The position numbers and the translations under genes were made by a program. This document shows positions 8,680-18,304 of a stretch of 64,000 nucleotides of DNA, in pieces. The DNA comes from Flavobacteriales bacterium. GTDB lineage: Bacteria > Bacteroidota > Bacteroidia > Flavobacteriales_G > Salibacteraceae. The notes under the pieces were generated by a model. That model was not told the origin of the DNA. It was given only the letters and a program-made list of their open reading frames with translations, and ran no database searches. The stretch's first letter is position 1; every line of letters starts with the position of its first letter. Location: contig JABMOM010000038.1 in NCBI GenBank assembly GCA_013204105.1, forward strand, positions 1-64,000. The letters are read 5' to 3'.

Positions 8680-10983
8680 ATGATGAGTTTTAAAACATTT
8701 ACGCTTTGCTGTCTGCTAGTCGTGACGGCTCCCCGCATATTTTCACAACACGTTGAGTCGTTTGAGCACTATGTTCCTGGTGAGTTGATCGTCATGATTC
8801 ACCCGAGGACAAATGTAGATATGTGGTGCCGTGAATTTCATGAAATGGGGTTGACGTCCATGGAGGCTGGTGAACGCTTGTCTGCTACGATGAATTTGTG
8901 GAAGGTTCAATTTGATCCAACGCAAATGACAGCGGATGCCGCTCTCTTGCAAGCCGAACGGATTTCATCTACCCAGATTGTTCAGCTTAATCATACCAAC
9001 CTTGTGCAGCGCAATGTTCCAGATGACGAACTTTTTGAAGATCAATGGGCATTGCACAATGACGGCAGCAATGGAGGTTCGGGTACGGCAGATGTAGACG
9101 CATTGCAAGCATGGGATTTGACTACAGGAGGGACAAATGCCTTGGGCGATTCGATTGTCGTTGCGGTGATCGATGGTGGGTTTAACATCAATCATGAGGA
9201 CCTTGAGGCGAACATATTTGTGAATCGAAATGAGATTGCTGGCAACGGCATCGACGATGACGCGAATGGATACATCGACGATGTGAATGGGTGGAATGCA
9301 TATACCAATTCGGGAACGCAATCATTTAGCAATCACGGAACCCACGTGGCTGGCACCATTGGCGCTGTAGGAAATAATGGTATAGGGGTGGTTGGTGTCA
9401 ATTGGAATGTCAAGGTGATGCCGATCTCCGGTTCTTCCTCATTGGAGGCGACGGTGATTGCGGCCTACTCTTATGTTTTGGACATGCGCAGAATGTACAA
9501 TGAGACAGGTGGTGAAAAAGGCGCCTACGTAGTCTCTACCAATGCTTCGTTTGGCGTTGACTATGGTGATCCCGCTGATTATCCTCTTTGGTGTGCGATG
9601 TATGATTCATTGGGTCTGGTTGGTATATTGAGTGCTGGAGCTACGGCGAACTTGAATGTCAATATTGATGTGGTGAATGACGTGCCTACGGCTTGTGGAA
9701 GTAATTTTCTGCTTAGCGTAACAAATACGACGAGCTCGGACATTAAGAATCCAGGTGCAGCGTACGGGGCTACCACGATTGATCTCGGTGCACCCGGCAC
9801 CAATATTCTTTCCACTACGAGCAATGGATATGGAAACCTGACGGGGACTTCCATGGCTACTCCCCACGTAGCTGGCGCTGTAGGCCTTATGCACAGTGCG
9901 GTTTGTGAAGAGATTCTGCAAGCCTATGCCGGAAATCCTGGTGGATTGGCGATTTACATCCGCACGCAGCTCTTGACTGAAGGGGTGGATGAGCTCCAAA
10001 GCCTGGCTTCAATTACGGTGTCAGGGGGAAGGCTGAATTTGTTCAAAGCGGTGAAGAGTGTAATCGATACATGCGTATCGATTGCCTTTGAAATGGTTCC
10101 ATCAACCTGCGGTAATTGCGATGGATCGTTGATTGCGACAGTGATTGGAGGTGAGGCGCCCTATCAGTATTTCTGGTCTACGAATGACACTTCGAATTCG
10201 ATTTCTGGCTTGTGTCCTGGTACCTATACGTTAACGGTAGTCGACGCTGTTTCAGATAGCTTGATCGGTCAAGGTGTTGTCTCCGATTCGACGGGCCCGG
10301 TGGTTTCATTGAGCAAAGCAGACGTTACCTGCAATGGTGGGTCGGATGGAAATGCGACGTTGTCTGGAGCTTCCAGCTACCTCTGGTCCGATGGAAACAC
10401 GAGCAGTGCTCGAAACGATCTCGGAGCAGCACATTACTTCGTTACGGCAACCAATGCCAGTTCCTGTTCAACGGTAGTAGAAGTAGACATCGATCAACCG
10501 GATTCATTGATGATCACATTCATTGGGACTGTTCCGACTCCATACACTGGAAGCAATGGGGTGGTTTCAGGAACGGCAAGTGGCGGTGTTCCTCCATACA
10601 GCTATGCTTGGAATACGGGCGCACAAGATTCAATGGTATCGGGGGTTGAAGTAGGTGATTACCAATTGACCGTTGCTGATGCAAATGGCTGTGAGGCAAG
10701 CGTTGGATATTACTTGGGTTACCCAACAGGACTCAATAAGTATCATGCAGATCGAGTGAGGCTTTACCCGAATCCAAGCGATGGTTCCTTTTTCATTACA
10801 GGATTCGATGGTGAAGAAGTTGCCGTGTCCATTTATGACATCATGGGCAGATCGCTCTTGAGTTTTAATGCGCAAACTGACCTCAAATCCATTGACCTTT
10901 CTTCCCTTCAATCAGGGAATTACCTGGTCCATTTACAGACAAGCACGGAGAGAATCGTGAAAAAGGTTCAAATCCTTCGATGA
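8680..10983 (+). CDS. Secreted subtilisin-like serine protease (S8) with SprB-like repeats and T9SS type A sorting domain
   Basis: 767 residues. A signal peptide (MMSFKTFTLCCLLVVTAP..FSQ) is followed by a propeptide-like region to about 120 and the S8 catalytic domain with D165 (VAVIDGG), H219 (NHGTHVAG) and S391 (GTSMATPHVAG). Residues roughly 470-690 hold repeated SprB-type modules of the form PYQYFWST...GTYTLTVVDA. The C-terminus (about 700-767) is a Por/T9SS type A sorting domain: LYPNPSDGSFFI, VSIYDIMGRSL, SGNYLVHL, VKKVQIL. It should cross the outer membrane through T9SS and act at the surface or outside the cell. The next gene starts inside its stop codon (ATGA), indicating translational coupling. 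Confidence 0.93.
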   Translation: MMSFKTFTLCCLLVVTAPRIFSQHVESFEHYVPGELIVMIHPRTNVDMWCREFHEMGLTSMEAGERLSATMNLWKVQFDPTQMTADAALLQAERISSTQIVQLNHTNLVQRNVPDDELFEDQWALHNDGSNGGSGTADVDALQAWDLTTGGTNALGDSIVVAVIDGGFNINHEDLEANIFVNRNEIAGNGIDDDANGYIDDVNGWNAYTNSGTQSFSNHGTHVAGTIGAVGNNGIGVVGVNWNVKVMPISGSSSLEATVIAAYSYVLDMRRMYNETGGEKGAYVVSTNASFGVDYGDPADYPLWCAMYDSLGLVGILSAGATANLNVNIDVVNDVPTACGSNFLLSVTNTTSSDIKNPGAAYGATTIDLGAPGTNILSTTSNGYGNLTGTSMATPHVAGAVGLMHSAVCEEILQAYAGNPGGLAIYIRTQLLTEGVDELQSLASITVSGGRLNLFKAVKSVIDTCVSIAFEMVPSTCGNCDGSLIATVIGGEAPYQYFWSTNDTSNSISGLCPGTYTLTVVDAVSDSLIGQGVVSDSTGPVVSLSKADVTCNGGSDGNATLSGASSYLWSDGNTSSARNDLGAAHYFVTATNASSCSTVVEVDIDQPDSLMITFIGTVPTPYTGSNGVVSGTASGGVPPYSYAWNTGAQDSMVSGVEVGDYQLTVADANGCEASVGYYLGYPTGLNKYHADRVRLYPNPSDGSFFITGFDGEEVAVSIYDIMGRSLLSFNAQTDLKSIDLSSLQSGNYLVHLQTSTERIVKKVQILR

Positions 10984-12056
10984 GAAGCTGGGCTGTCATA
11001 GTAAGCTTGTTGATTGCCGTAATAGTGTTGGTGCGATGCGTTAAAGATGTTGGCATTGCAGATACAAGTCTGACCGATGTTAAACAAGGCCCGACGCCCT
11101 TCCATTTGAAGATTCCTCCTGGGTTTCCAGATTATTTTTTAAAGGAGGAAAATCGCCTTACAGAAGAGGGCATTGCGTTGGGTAAGCGATTGTTTTTTGA
11201 CCCCATCCTTTCCAGGAATGAGAATATTTCTTGTTCCTCATGTCATTTGCAGTCCAGTTCTTTCTCCGATCCACGGGTTAAGAGCCTTGGCACGACAGGA
11301 GAGGAGACCGCCTTTCATTCCATGCCCATTTTTAACATCGCTTGGATGAATGAATTCTTTTGGAATGGCAGGGCGAAATCGCGAGAAGCGCAAGCTCTCC
11401 TCCCGGTTACGAACCCGGTAGAGATGAACATGACTTGGCCAGAAGTGGAGGTCCGACTTCAGAACCATCCGGACTATCCCGAATTGTTTGATGCGGCCTT
11501 TGGCACTGATCAGATCGATTCGTTCTTGGTTGCGCAAGCCATGGTGCAGTACGAGATGACGCTGATCAGTTCCAACTCAAGGTTTGATCGCGCTTTGAGA
11601 GGTGAGATTGCCCTTACTGAACAGGAGCAGATCGGTCAGATCATTTTCAACAGTGAACAGGCAGACTGTTTTCATTGCCACGGAGGGGTGCTGACCACGG
11701 ACAATTCGTTCCACAACAATGGCTTGGATGATGATATGCACTTGCCTCTGGGACTGATGGAGGTGACAGGCAAGGAGGAGGATTTAGGTAAATTCAAGAC
11801 GCCCACGCTGAGGAATTTAATCTTCACAGCCCCCTACATGCACGATGGTCGTTTCCAAACATTAGGAGAAGTCGTCGATTTTTATTCAGAAGGAGTACAC
11901 GACAATCGGAATGTGGATGTCCTGATGGAGTTCGCTTACAAGGGTGGGGTAGAAATGAATGCTGAAGAGAAAGAAGCCCTGATCGCATTTCTACGCACGA
12001 TGACAGATGCTTCATTCGTAGAGGATGAGAGCCTTGTACCTGCGCTTGATGATTAG
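10980..12056 (+). CDS. MauG/CcpA-like dihaem cytochrome c peroxidase
   Basis: 358 residues with an N-terminal hydrophobic anchor or signal (SWAVIVSLLIAVIVLVRC) and two haem c attachment motifs, CSSCH (85-89) and CFHCH (230-234). Also visible are GKRLFFDPILS, FFWNGRAKS, and FKTPTLRNL...PYMHDGRF, all typical of the bacterial dihaem peroxidase/MauG family. It would act in the periplasm, either reducing hydrogen peroxide or oxidising a protein substrate. The Cys after the hydrophobic stretch is preceded by Arg, so a lipoprotein is possible but not convincing. It overlaps the protease gene by 4 bases; the gap to the convergent oxidoreductase gene is 3 bases. Confidence 0.93.
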   Translation: MRSWAVIVSLLIAVIVLVRCVKDVGIADTSLTDVKQGPTPFHLKIPPGFPDYFLKEENRLTEEGIALGKRLFFDPILSRNENISCSSCHLQSSSFSDPRVKSLGTTGEETAFHSMPIFNIAWMNEFFWNGRAKSREAQALLPVTNPVEMNMTWPEVEVRLQNHPDYPELFDAAFGTDQIDSFLVAQAMVQYEMTLISSNSRFDRALRGEIALTEQEQIGQIIFNSEQADCFHCHGGVLTTDNSFHNNGLDDDMHLPLGLMEVTGKEEDLGKFKTPTLRNLIFTAPYMHDGRFQTLGEVVDFYSEGVHDNRNVDVLMEFAYKGGVEMNAEEKEALIAFLRTMTDASFVEDESLVPALDD

Positions 12057-12059
12057 GCT

Positions 12060-13571
12060 TTAAAGTTCTTGGAGAGCCTCTATGTGCTCCGCCTTTCTTC
12101 GGTAGCACTGCATTGCATCCTTGAATACCGCTGACTTGAAAATGGATTTGTTCAGCAGCATACGCACGCATTCTTGAATTCCCTCGATGATAGAGGGGTG
12201 AGGGTGCACCAGGTCCGCTAACACCTCGATAGATTCATCCATCTTGATCAACAAGCCAATGGCCTGAATGGCACTTGACGCATGTTCACCAATGGCGCGC
12301 ATGCCCAAGATCCTCATTTTGTCGTCGTCCGTTACAATGATCTTGAAGAATCCCTGGGTCTTGCGCATGGCAATGGCCCGTGCGATACAGCTATAATCGA
12401 GCTTCACCACCTTGATGGAGAGTCCTTTCTCAACGCATTGCTGCTCATTGAGTCCAACGGCCGCTACTTCTGGGTTGAGAAACATGATCGTACAGATGTT
12501 GTCATAGGAAACGGAGGAATCGTGTTGATATCCAACGATGCGTTCAACCGCGTGACGCGCTTCAATCTCTCCCATATTCACCAAGGCGATGTGCCCTGAG
12601 ACGTCACCAACTGCGTATATGTTCGGAACGTTGGTCTGGGTGTCACTGTCGGTGATGTAGTTTCGATCGGTAACGGTCACTCCCGCTTTTTCCAGACAAA
12701 TATGCTCCGTGTTCGGTATCCTACCTACCGAAAGAAGGGCTTTTTCAACTCGAATAACTTCGGTTCTTCCATCCGGATAAGACAGTTCGTACTCCACCTC
12801 ACCGTCCACGATTTCCATGCGTAGCAGTTTGGCAGTACTGTGGATGGTAGCCCCTTTCTCTTTTAAATTGTCGCTGACCATTTTTGCGATGTCATCGTCC
12901 TCGAAAGGAAGGATGCGATCCGCTCGATCAATCAGGTAAACATCGGTTTTGCCGAAATTGGAGAAAATGGTTGCGTACTCACAACCGATCACCCCTGCAC
13001 CAAGGATCACGAGACTCTTCGGATAGTTGTCCATGTGATGGATGCCGTCAGAAGTCATGATGATTTTCTCATCTACTTCTATGGTCGGCAGTTTTCGGGG
13101 CCGACTTCCCGTGGCAATGATCGTATAATCAGCATGGATAATTTCCTCGCCTTTCTTGCTGATGATCTTGACCTCCGTTGCAGATTCAAAAGTTGCGGAA
13201 CCTCTTGCATATCGAAAGCGCACAGTGGAGGTTTCTTCTTGCAGGAGCTTGATGTGGGCAGAATATTGTTGCTTTCTGTCGAAGATGGCTTCGCGCACTG
13301 TCTGTTGCACATCGTCCCATTCCATATCGAAAAGCTTTCGTCCTTGGGCCGACAGCATTTCGTTGATGGACGCCACTCGGGAAGATATTTCCCAAGTCGT
13401 TTTAGAAGTGAGCGCGCCATCGTAGATCGCAGCGCCTCCAACTTTCCCTTTTTCAATGAGGATTACCTTCTTTCCGAAGTCAATCGCTCGCATCGCAGCA
13501 GCGTATCCCGAGGGGCCGCCGCCGATTACACAGATATCGTAATGTTCCAATGGGCTGTTTTGTACAATCAC
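12060..13571 (-). CDS. NAD(P)/FAD-dependent oxidoreductase, transhydrogenase/dihydrolipoamide-dehydrogenase-like, without redox disulfide
   Basis: 503 residues beginning at a GTG codon (no ATG lies between it and the FAD motif). The N-terminal FAD dinucleotide fold is VIGGGPSG (15-22); a second NAD(P) fold is VILGAGVIGCEYA; the C-terminal dimerisation domain has HPHPSIIE with H458 and E463 in the positions of the lipoamide-dehydrogenase His-Glu dyad. The site that normally carries the CxxxxC redox pair reads VGGAAIYDGALTSK (44-57) and has no cysteine. It therefore resembles SthA-type soluble transhydrogenase in architecture but cannot do disulfide chemistry there. I recall similar cysteine-free proteins in other Bacteroidota. 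Likely a cytoplasmic NAD(P)H-dependent flavoenzyme; substrate unknown. Confidence 0.85.
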   Translation of the reverse strand: MIVQNSPLEHYDICVIGGGPSGYAAAMRAIDFGKKVILIEKGKVGGAAIYDGALTSKTTWEISSRVASINEMLSAQGRKLFDMEWDDVQQTVREAIFDRKQQYSAHIKLLQEETSTVRFRYARGSATFESATEVKIISKKGEEIIHADYTIIATGSRPRKLPTIEVDEKIIMTSDGIHHMDNYPKSLVILGAGVIGCEYATIFSNFGKTDVYLIDRADRILPFEDDDIAKMVSDNLKEKGATIHSTAKLLRMEIVDGEVEYELSYPDGRTEVIRVEKALLSVGRIPNTEHICLEKAGVTVTDRNYITDSDTQTNVPNIYAVGDVSGHIALVNMGEIEARHAVERIVGYQHDSSVSYDNICTIMFLNPEVAAVGLNEQQCVEKGLSIKVVKLDYSCIARAIAMRKTQGFFKIIVTDDDKMRILGMRAIGEHASSAIQAIGLLIKMDESIEVLADLVHPHPSIIEGIQECVRMLLNKSIFKSAVFKDAMQCYRRKAEHIEALQEL

Positions 13572-13791
13572 TAAGGTATGGAAAATAATACTCCATAAGC
13601 CATGTGGTAATATATCGCAGGCAACGCAAGGGGACGAGAATGAGTCTATAGAGGTACCCTTTCCCCAACTTTCTCAGAATACTTTCCATTGACCCTAAAA
13701 ACCAGAGGTTATGGAAATCTTAACTAGTCGCGCAATCAGGTCGAAGACACCCGAAACTCCTTTATTTTCGTGGAACGAGGCCTATTTTCTT

Positions 13792-16700
13792 ATGCGGAGG
13801 ATCCTGATCATTTTTTTCATGCTTTTGCTCGCGGGTATTGCGCGCAGCCAATGCGTCGTTTATGACGGGCAGGGAAACTCCGTAAACAACCCTGTTTGGG
13901 TGAGTTGTTCAGGCGGTGCGTTCACGTTGTACGTACAATCGCCGAACAACTTTGGCTACACGATCATCGATTGGGGAGATGGCACAGCCAACACGGTGGT
14001 GAATTCGATCATCCCGCCGGCTTACGTTTCGCATATCTATGCTGCGGCCATCGCCAATTACACGGTGACGATCACCGACACTACGAACAACTGTGTTGCC
14101 ACTGGACTGGTGGTAATGGAGAAGCCGGTGAACGCGTCTATTCAGATTCCTATTGGAGGGGTCACGCAGACGTGCGCTCCAAATGACCTTATTTTCACCA
14201 ACAGCAGTACGGATGTCTCACAGAATACAACCTTCACGTGGGACTTCGGGGATGGATCTCCCATTCTGACCTTCGGTCCTGGCAATGCGGGTGATACGAT
14301 AACCCACACCTACCTTCAGGGTACCGTTGATTGCGTTACGGAGGTCATACTTACCGCGGAAAATTACTGCAGCTTCGGGAATCCAACTCAGGCATCGTTC
14401 AATCCAATACAGATTTATGACCTTGACGATGCGCAGATCACTGCTGACAATGTGCTTTTGTGCTATCCAGACACGTTAGTTCACTTCACCAATACCACAG
14501 CTAAAAACTGTGTTCCACAGGGAAACACCGCCCAGCGCTTCGAGTATTGGAATTTTGGAAATTATTGGGGAACAGGTCAGGATTCCATTTTTGATTGGAC
14601 GCCTTTTGATCCACCTGCTAAACCTGGGTACAATATTGCATACCCGGGTATAGGAGTGTATACGGTCATGATGGCCGACAGCAACATGTGTGGACGCGAT
14701 ACGGCATTTATCACCATCCAAATTGTAGATGCCCCGATAGCAGGCTTGACAGCGAGCGTTGACAGTGCTTGTACGGGAACTCCCATCACATTCACAAACA
14801 CAAGTACAGGTGGGAATCAAACATTGATTAACTACGGGGATGGCGGTGGATTTACAGCCATCGGAACGAATGCCGCTCACACCTACGGAACAGCGGGAAC
14901 TTATACTGTCATCCTCGTGACCAATATTGTTGGTGGAACACAATCTTGTACAGACACAGCAAGCATTGACGTTGAGGTACTGCCTAGTCCAACCGCTTCT
15001 GCGAGCCTGTCGCCCGCTTCTGGATGCGATTCATTGCAGGCGGTCTTCATTAACTCTTCATTTGGTGGAAGTATTTATTACTGGGATTTTGGCAACGGAG
15101 ATACCAGCACCCTTCAGAATCCGCCTCCGATCATGTACACGAACGAAGGGCCTACTCAAGTGATATTGGTAGTTACAAGCAACAACGGGTGCAGCGCTTC
15201 CGATACGGCCATCATCGAAGTGTTCGATACTCCAGTGGTGAATTTTGGACTTCAGAATGTATGCGAGGATGCCCTGGCCAGCTTTATCGATTCGACGACT
15301 GTAGGGTATGGTGGTCCCGTGAATTCCTGGCTCTGGAGCTTTGGCGATACGGCTAATACAACCTCCACCTTGCAAAATCCATCGTTCATATACGTTGATT
15401 CGGGAACCTATACGATCACCCTCGTTGTGGGAACCCCCTATTGCCAAGATTCGGCAAGCCAGACCATTGTTGTGGAAGCGAAGCCGAATGCAGACTTCAC
15501 TCCTTCAGATACGGTGGGTTGTTCACCATTGACGGTCACTTTTACGAATAATTCTGTAGGTGCAGCTAGCTATGGTTGGTCCTTTGGTGACGGTAATACG
15601 AGCACGGCGATTTCTCCAAGCCACACATTTGTACACAACGGATTGACCGATACCACTTTTGTCGTACGCATGATTGCTCAAAGTGCGTTTGGTTGTGTGG
15701 ATACAGTTTACGACACCATCAGCGTACTAGGAAATCCGATGGCATCTTTCGCCTCTGATGCTGTGCTTGATTGCGCGCCGCTCGAGGTCAATTTTTCGGA
15801 TAGCTCAGCAGGGGCGGTATCCTGGCTTTGGGATTTTGGGGATTTTACAGGCAGTACGCTGCAAAACCCATTTAAGATCTTCGAAAACCAAACCCTCTTC
15901 ATCACCAATTACACGGTGAAGTTGTTCGTAACCGCGCCCAATGGCTGTGTAGACAGTGTTGAACAGACGATCACGGTATACCCGGAGCCGCTTTTTAATT
16001 TTCAGATTGTCCCTGACTCAGGTTGCAGTCCTTTGGTTGTGCAATTTCCTGTTGCGGTAGGGGCGGTCCTTTATGATTGGGATTTCGGAGATGGCAACAC
16101 GGCCACCGGGCCTAATCCGACCCATACCTACTACAACAACACAACGAATAATCAAATTTTTACGGCTCAGTTAATCGCTACTTCTCCCTTTGGCTGCATC
16201 GATACGGTTCAAGGGGATGTGAAGGTCTTTCCTAATCCATCGGCGAGCATTACGCCACTAACCCAGGCTGGGTGTGAGCCATACACGGCCAATTTTGTGA
16301 ATGCTTCTACAGGGGGAACTTCATACACGTGGGACTATGACAATGGTCAAACCCAAACAACGAACAATATAACTGTCAGCTCGACCTATGCGAATGGCAC
16401 CAACGACACGCTGTTTTTCCAGCCCATGCTGATCGCAACATCCGACGATGGCTGCGTTGATACCGCATATTCCGAGGTCACTGTCTATCGCAGGATCGAC
16501 GCTTCTTTTAGTGTTCCTTCGCCTGCCTGCCATCCGTACAATGCGAATTTTACGGATCAATCCATCAATGCGGTGAATTGGAGCTGGGATTTTGACAATG
16601 GCCAGTTTTCTACCCAACAGAACCCGAATCTTTTCTTCCTCAACACGTCCAATACGGCTGACACCTTCGACGTGAACTTAGAAGTGCAGAACCTAGAACA

Positions 16701-18303
16701 ATGCATGGATGATACTACGATTCAGTTGGTGGTCTTTCCGAAACCAACGGCCATCTATACGATCAACAATACACCTGCATGTCATGAGGAGCTGGTTCAA
16801 TTCACCAATTCGAGCAGCCAGAATTCGATCAATCAATGGCGTTTTGGGAATGGACTGCCCTATATCGACAACAGTCCAGTCATCGATACGACCTTTTTGA
16901 ATTTTACGAATAACCCCATTACCTTTTCTATTCAGTTGATCGTTGAGAACGACTATGGATGCACTGACACGGCGGAACAGTCTATGCAGGTATTTCCATG
17001 GGTCGAGGCGAAATTTGCCTCTATCGACGAGGGGTGCTCACCTTTCGACGTTGAATTCACCAACCTGAGCAGCGGAGGCAATCTCTATGAATGGCAGTTT
17101 GGCGATGGTCAAGTTTCTTTTCTGGATGAACCTGAACACACCTTCGTGAATAATGACACCATGGACGTGATTTATACCGTGGTTCTCTCCGTAACCTCTC
17201 CCTATGGTTGCACGGATCAAGACAGCTTTGATATCCTCGTTCATCCGACTCCCAAGCCTCAGTTTACGGTGAATCCAACCGCCCAGACCTATCCGAGTGC
17301 TACGGTGAGTTATACCAACTTGACCAATGATGGACCTTGGAGCTACGAATGGAAGTTCGGAGATGGAACCGATACTGTCGGTGAAAATCCGGCGGATCAT
17401 CTCTATCCAACATGGGGAGTTTACCGTGTTACCCTAACGGCCTCATCCCCGTACTGCGAGGATACCATTTCGCGAAATGTGATCATAGAACCGCCACTAC
17501 CCATTGCCGAATTTGATACGCTGGTAGATGAGTGTGCGCCGATAACCATCCAATTTTTTAGCAAGTCAGAATATGCAGAAACCTTCCTATGGGAGTTTGG
17601 TGATGGCGCAACAAGTACCGCTGAGAATCCACTGTATACCTATCAATTTCCGGGTGTCTACACGGTAAAGTTGACGGTGACAGGGCCTGGAGGGCAAATC
17701 GATTCGAAGGAAATTCTGAATGCTATTCGAATAAACCCGCAACCACTGGCCAATTTTGTGAATACACCTGACGAGGTGAACATCCCACTGGAACCCGTGA
17801 CTTTCATCAATTACTCCCAGTATGCCGATGGCTATTTGTGGAATTTTGGAGATGGGAATACTTCCGAGGACGATAGTCCGCAATATCAGTACGGGGAAGC
17901 GGGTGAGTTTTATCCTTGGTTGGTTGCGTATACGAATCTCGGATGTTCGGATACGGCCTATAGCGTGGTGCCTGTGCGGGCAATTGAAACAGGGGTGCTT
18001 CAAGTTCCCAATGCCTTCACGCCCAATCCAAACGGCCCGAATGATGGAATGTTTGACCCCAGGGCCTTTGATAACCAGATCTTCTTTCCGATCCTGAGTG
18101 GTGTCTCTTCCTCGAATTTCACGTTGAGTGTTTTCAATCGTTGGGGTGAGTTACTGTTCGAAACGCACGATGTGAATCAAGGATGGGATGGCTATTATCG
18201 AGGTAACATGTGTGTGCAGGAGGTATATGTGTGGAAAGTGAGGGGAGAGTACGCGAATGGAGAGCGATTTACCAAAGTTGGGGATGTTACCCTCATTCAA
18301 TGA
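13792..18303 (+). CDS. Giant PKD-repeat surface protein with gliding-associated (T9SS type B) C-terminal domain
   Basis: 1503 residues from the ATG at 13792, which opens a signal peptide (MRRILIIFFMLLLAGIARSQ); an earlier start at 13711 would put 27 residues before it. The body is a chain of about fifteen PKD-like domains marked by the repeated WDFGDG core and variants (WSFGDGN, WDYDNGQ, WRFGNG, WQFGDGQ, WKFGDGT, WEFGDGA, WNFGDGN), each followed by a hydrophobic strand and usually a Cys in the next domain's opening. The last ~100 residues (VPNAFTPNPNGPND..., FNRWGELLFE, GWDGYY) form the T9SS type B / gliding-motility-associated domain. Expected at the cell surface as adhesin or filament. A TATTTTCG word (13763-13770, one mismatch to TAnnTTTG) stands 21 bases upstream. 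It leads an operon with a PD40 protein and a PorP/SprF protein. Confidence 0.93.
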   Translation: MRRILIIFFMLLLAGIARSQCVVYDGQGNSVNNPVWVSCSGGAFTLYVQSPNNFGYTIIDWGDGTANTVVNSIIPPAYVSHIYAAAIANYTVTITDTTNNCVATGLVVMEKPVNASIQIPIGGVTQTCAPNDLIFTNSSTDVSQNTTFTWDFGDGSPILTFGPGNAGDTITHTYLQGTVDCVTEVILTAENYCSFGNPTQASFNPIQIYDLDDAQITADNVLLCYPDTLVHFTNTTAKNCVPQGNTAQRFEYWNFGNYWGTGQDSIFDWTPFDPPAKPGYNIAYPGIGVYTVMMADSNMCGRDTAFITIQIVDAPIAGLTASVDSACTGTPITFTNTSTGGNQTLINYGDGGGFTAIGTNAAHTYGTAGTYTVILVTNIVGGTQSCTDTASIDVEVLPSPTASASLSPASGCDSLQAVFINSSFGGSIYYWDFGNGDTSTLQNPPPIMYTNEGPTQVILVVTSNNGCSASDTAIIEVFDTPVVNFGLQNVCEDALASFIDSTTVGYGGPVNSWLWSFGDTANTTSTLQNPSFIYVDSGTYTITLVVGTPYCQDSASQTIVVEAKPNADFTPSDTVGCSPLTVTFTNNSVGAASYGWSFGDGNTSTAISPSHTFVHNGLTDTTFVVRMIAQSAFGCVDTVYDTISVLGNPMASFASDAVLDCAPLEVNFSDSSAGAVSWLWDFGDFTGSTLQNPFKIFENQTLFITNYTVKLFVTAPNGCVDSVEQTITVYPEPLFNFQIVPDSGCSPLVVQFPVAVGAVLYDWDFGDGNTATGPNPTHTYYNNTTNNQIFTAQLIATSPFGCIDTVQGDVKVFPNPSASITPLTQAGCEPYTANFVNASTGGTSYTWDYDNGQTQTTNNITVSSTYANGTNDTLFFQPMLIATSDDGCVDTAYSEVTVYRRIDASFSVPSPACHPYNANFTDQSINAVNWSWDFDNGQFSTQQNPNLFFLNTSNTADTFDVNLEVQNLEQCMDDTTIQLVVFPKPTAIYTINNTPACHEELVQFTNSSSQNSINQWRFGNGLPYIDNSPVIDTTFLNFTNNPITFSIQLIVENDYGCTDTAEQSMQVFPWVEAKFASIDEGCSPFDVEFTNLSSGGNLYEWQFGDGQVSFLDEPEHTFVNNDTMDVIYTVVLSVTSPYGCTDQDSFDILVHPTPKPQFTVNPTAQTYPSATVSYTNLTNDGPWSYEWKFGDGTDTVGENPADHLYPTWGVYRVTLTASSPYCEDTISRNVIIEPPLPIAEFDTLVDECAPITIQFFSKSEYAETFLWEFGDGATSTAENPLYTYQFPGVYTVKLTVTGPGGQIDSKEILNAIRINPQPLANFVNTPDEVNIPLEPVTFINYSQYADGYLWNFGDGNTSEDDSPQYQYGEAGEFYPWLVAYTNLGCSDTAYSVVPVRAIETGVLQVPNAFTPNPNGPNDGMFDPRAFDNQIFFPILSGVSSSNFTLSVFNRWGELLFETHDVNQGWDGYYRGNMCVQEVYVWKVRGEYANGERFTKVGDVTLIQ
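13990..17880 (+). repeat. Array of diverged PKD-domain coding repeats
   Basis: Within the giant surface protein the motif encoding W-x-F-G-D/N-G recurs roughly every 75-95 codons, about fifteen times between these coordinates. The copies are well diverged at DNA level, so this is an old domain array, not a recent tandem duplication. Some modules have replaced the canonical acidic turn (YDNGQ, FDNGQ, FGNGL), which may change calcium binding; that is inference. Confidence 0.75.
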
Positions 18304-18304
18304 T

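Noticed and set aside
13990-17880. Recent tandem duplication within the PKD protein
   Set aside because: Repeats share only the short WxFGDG core at protein level and are diverged at DNA level.
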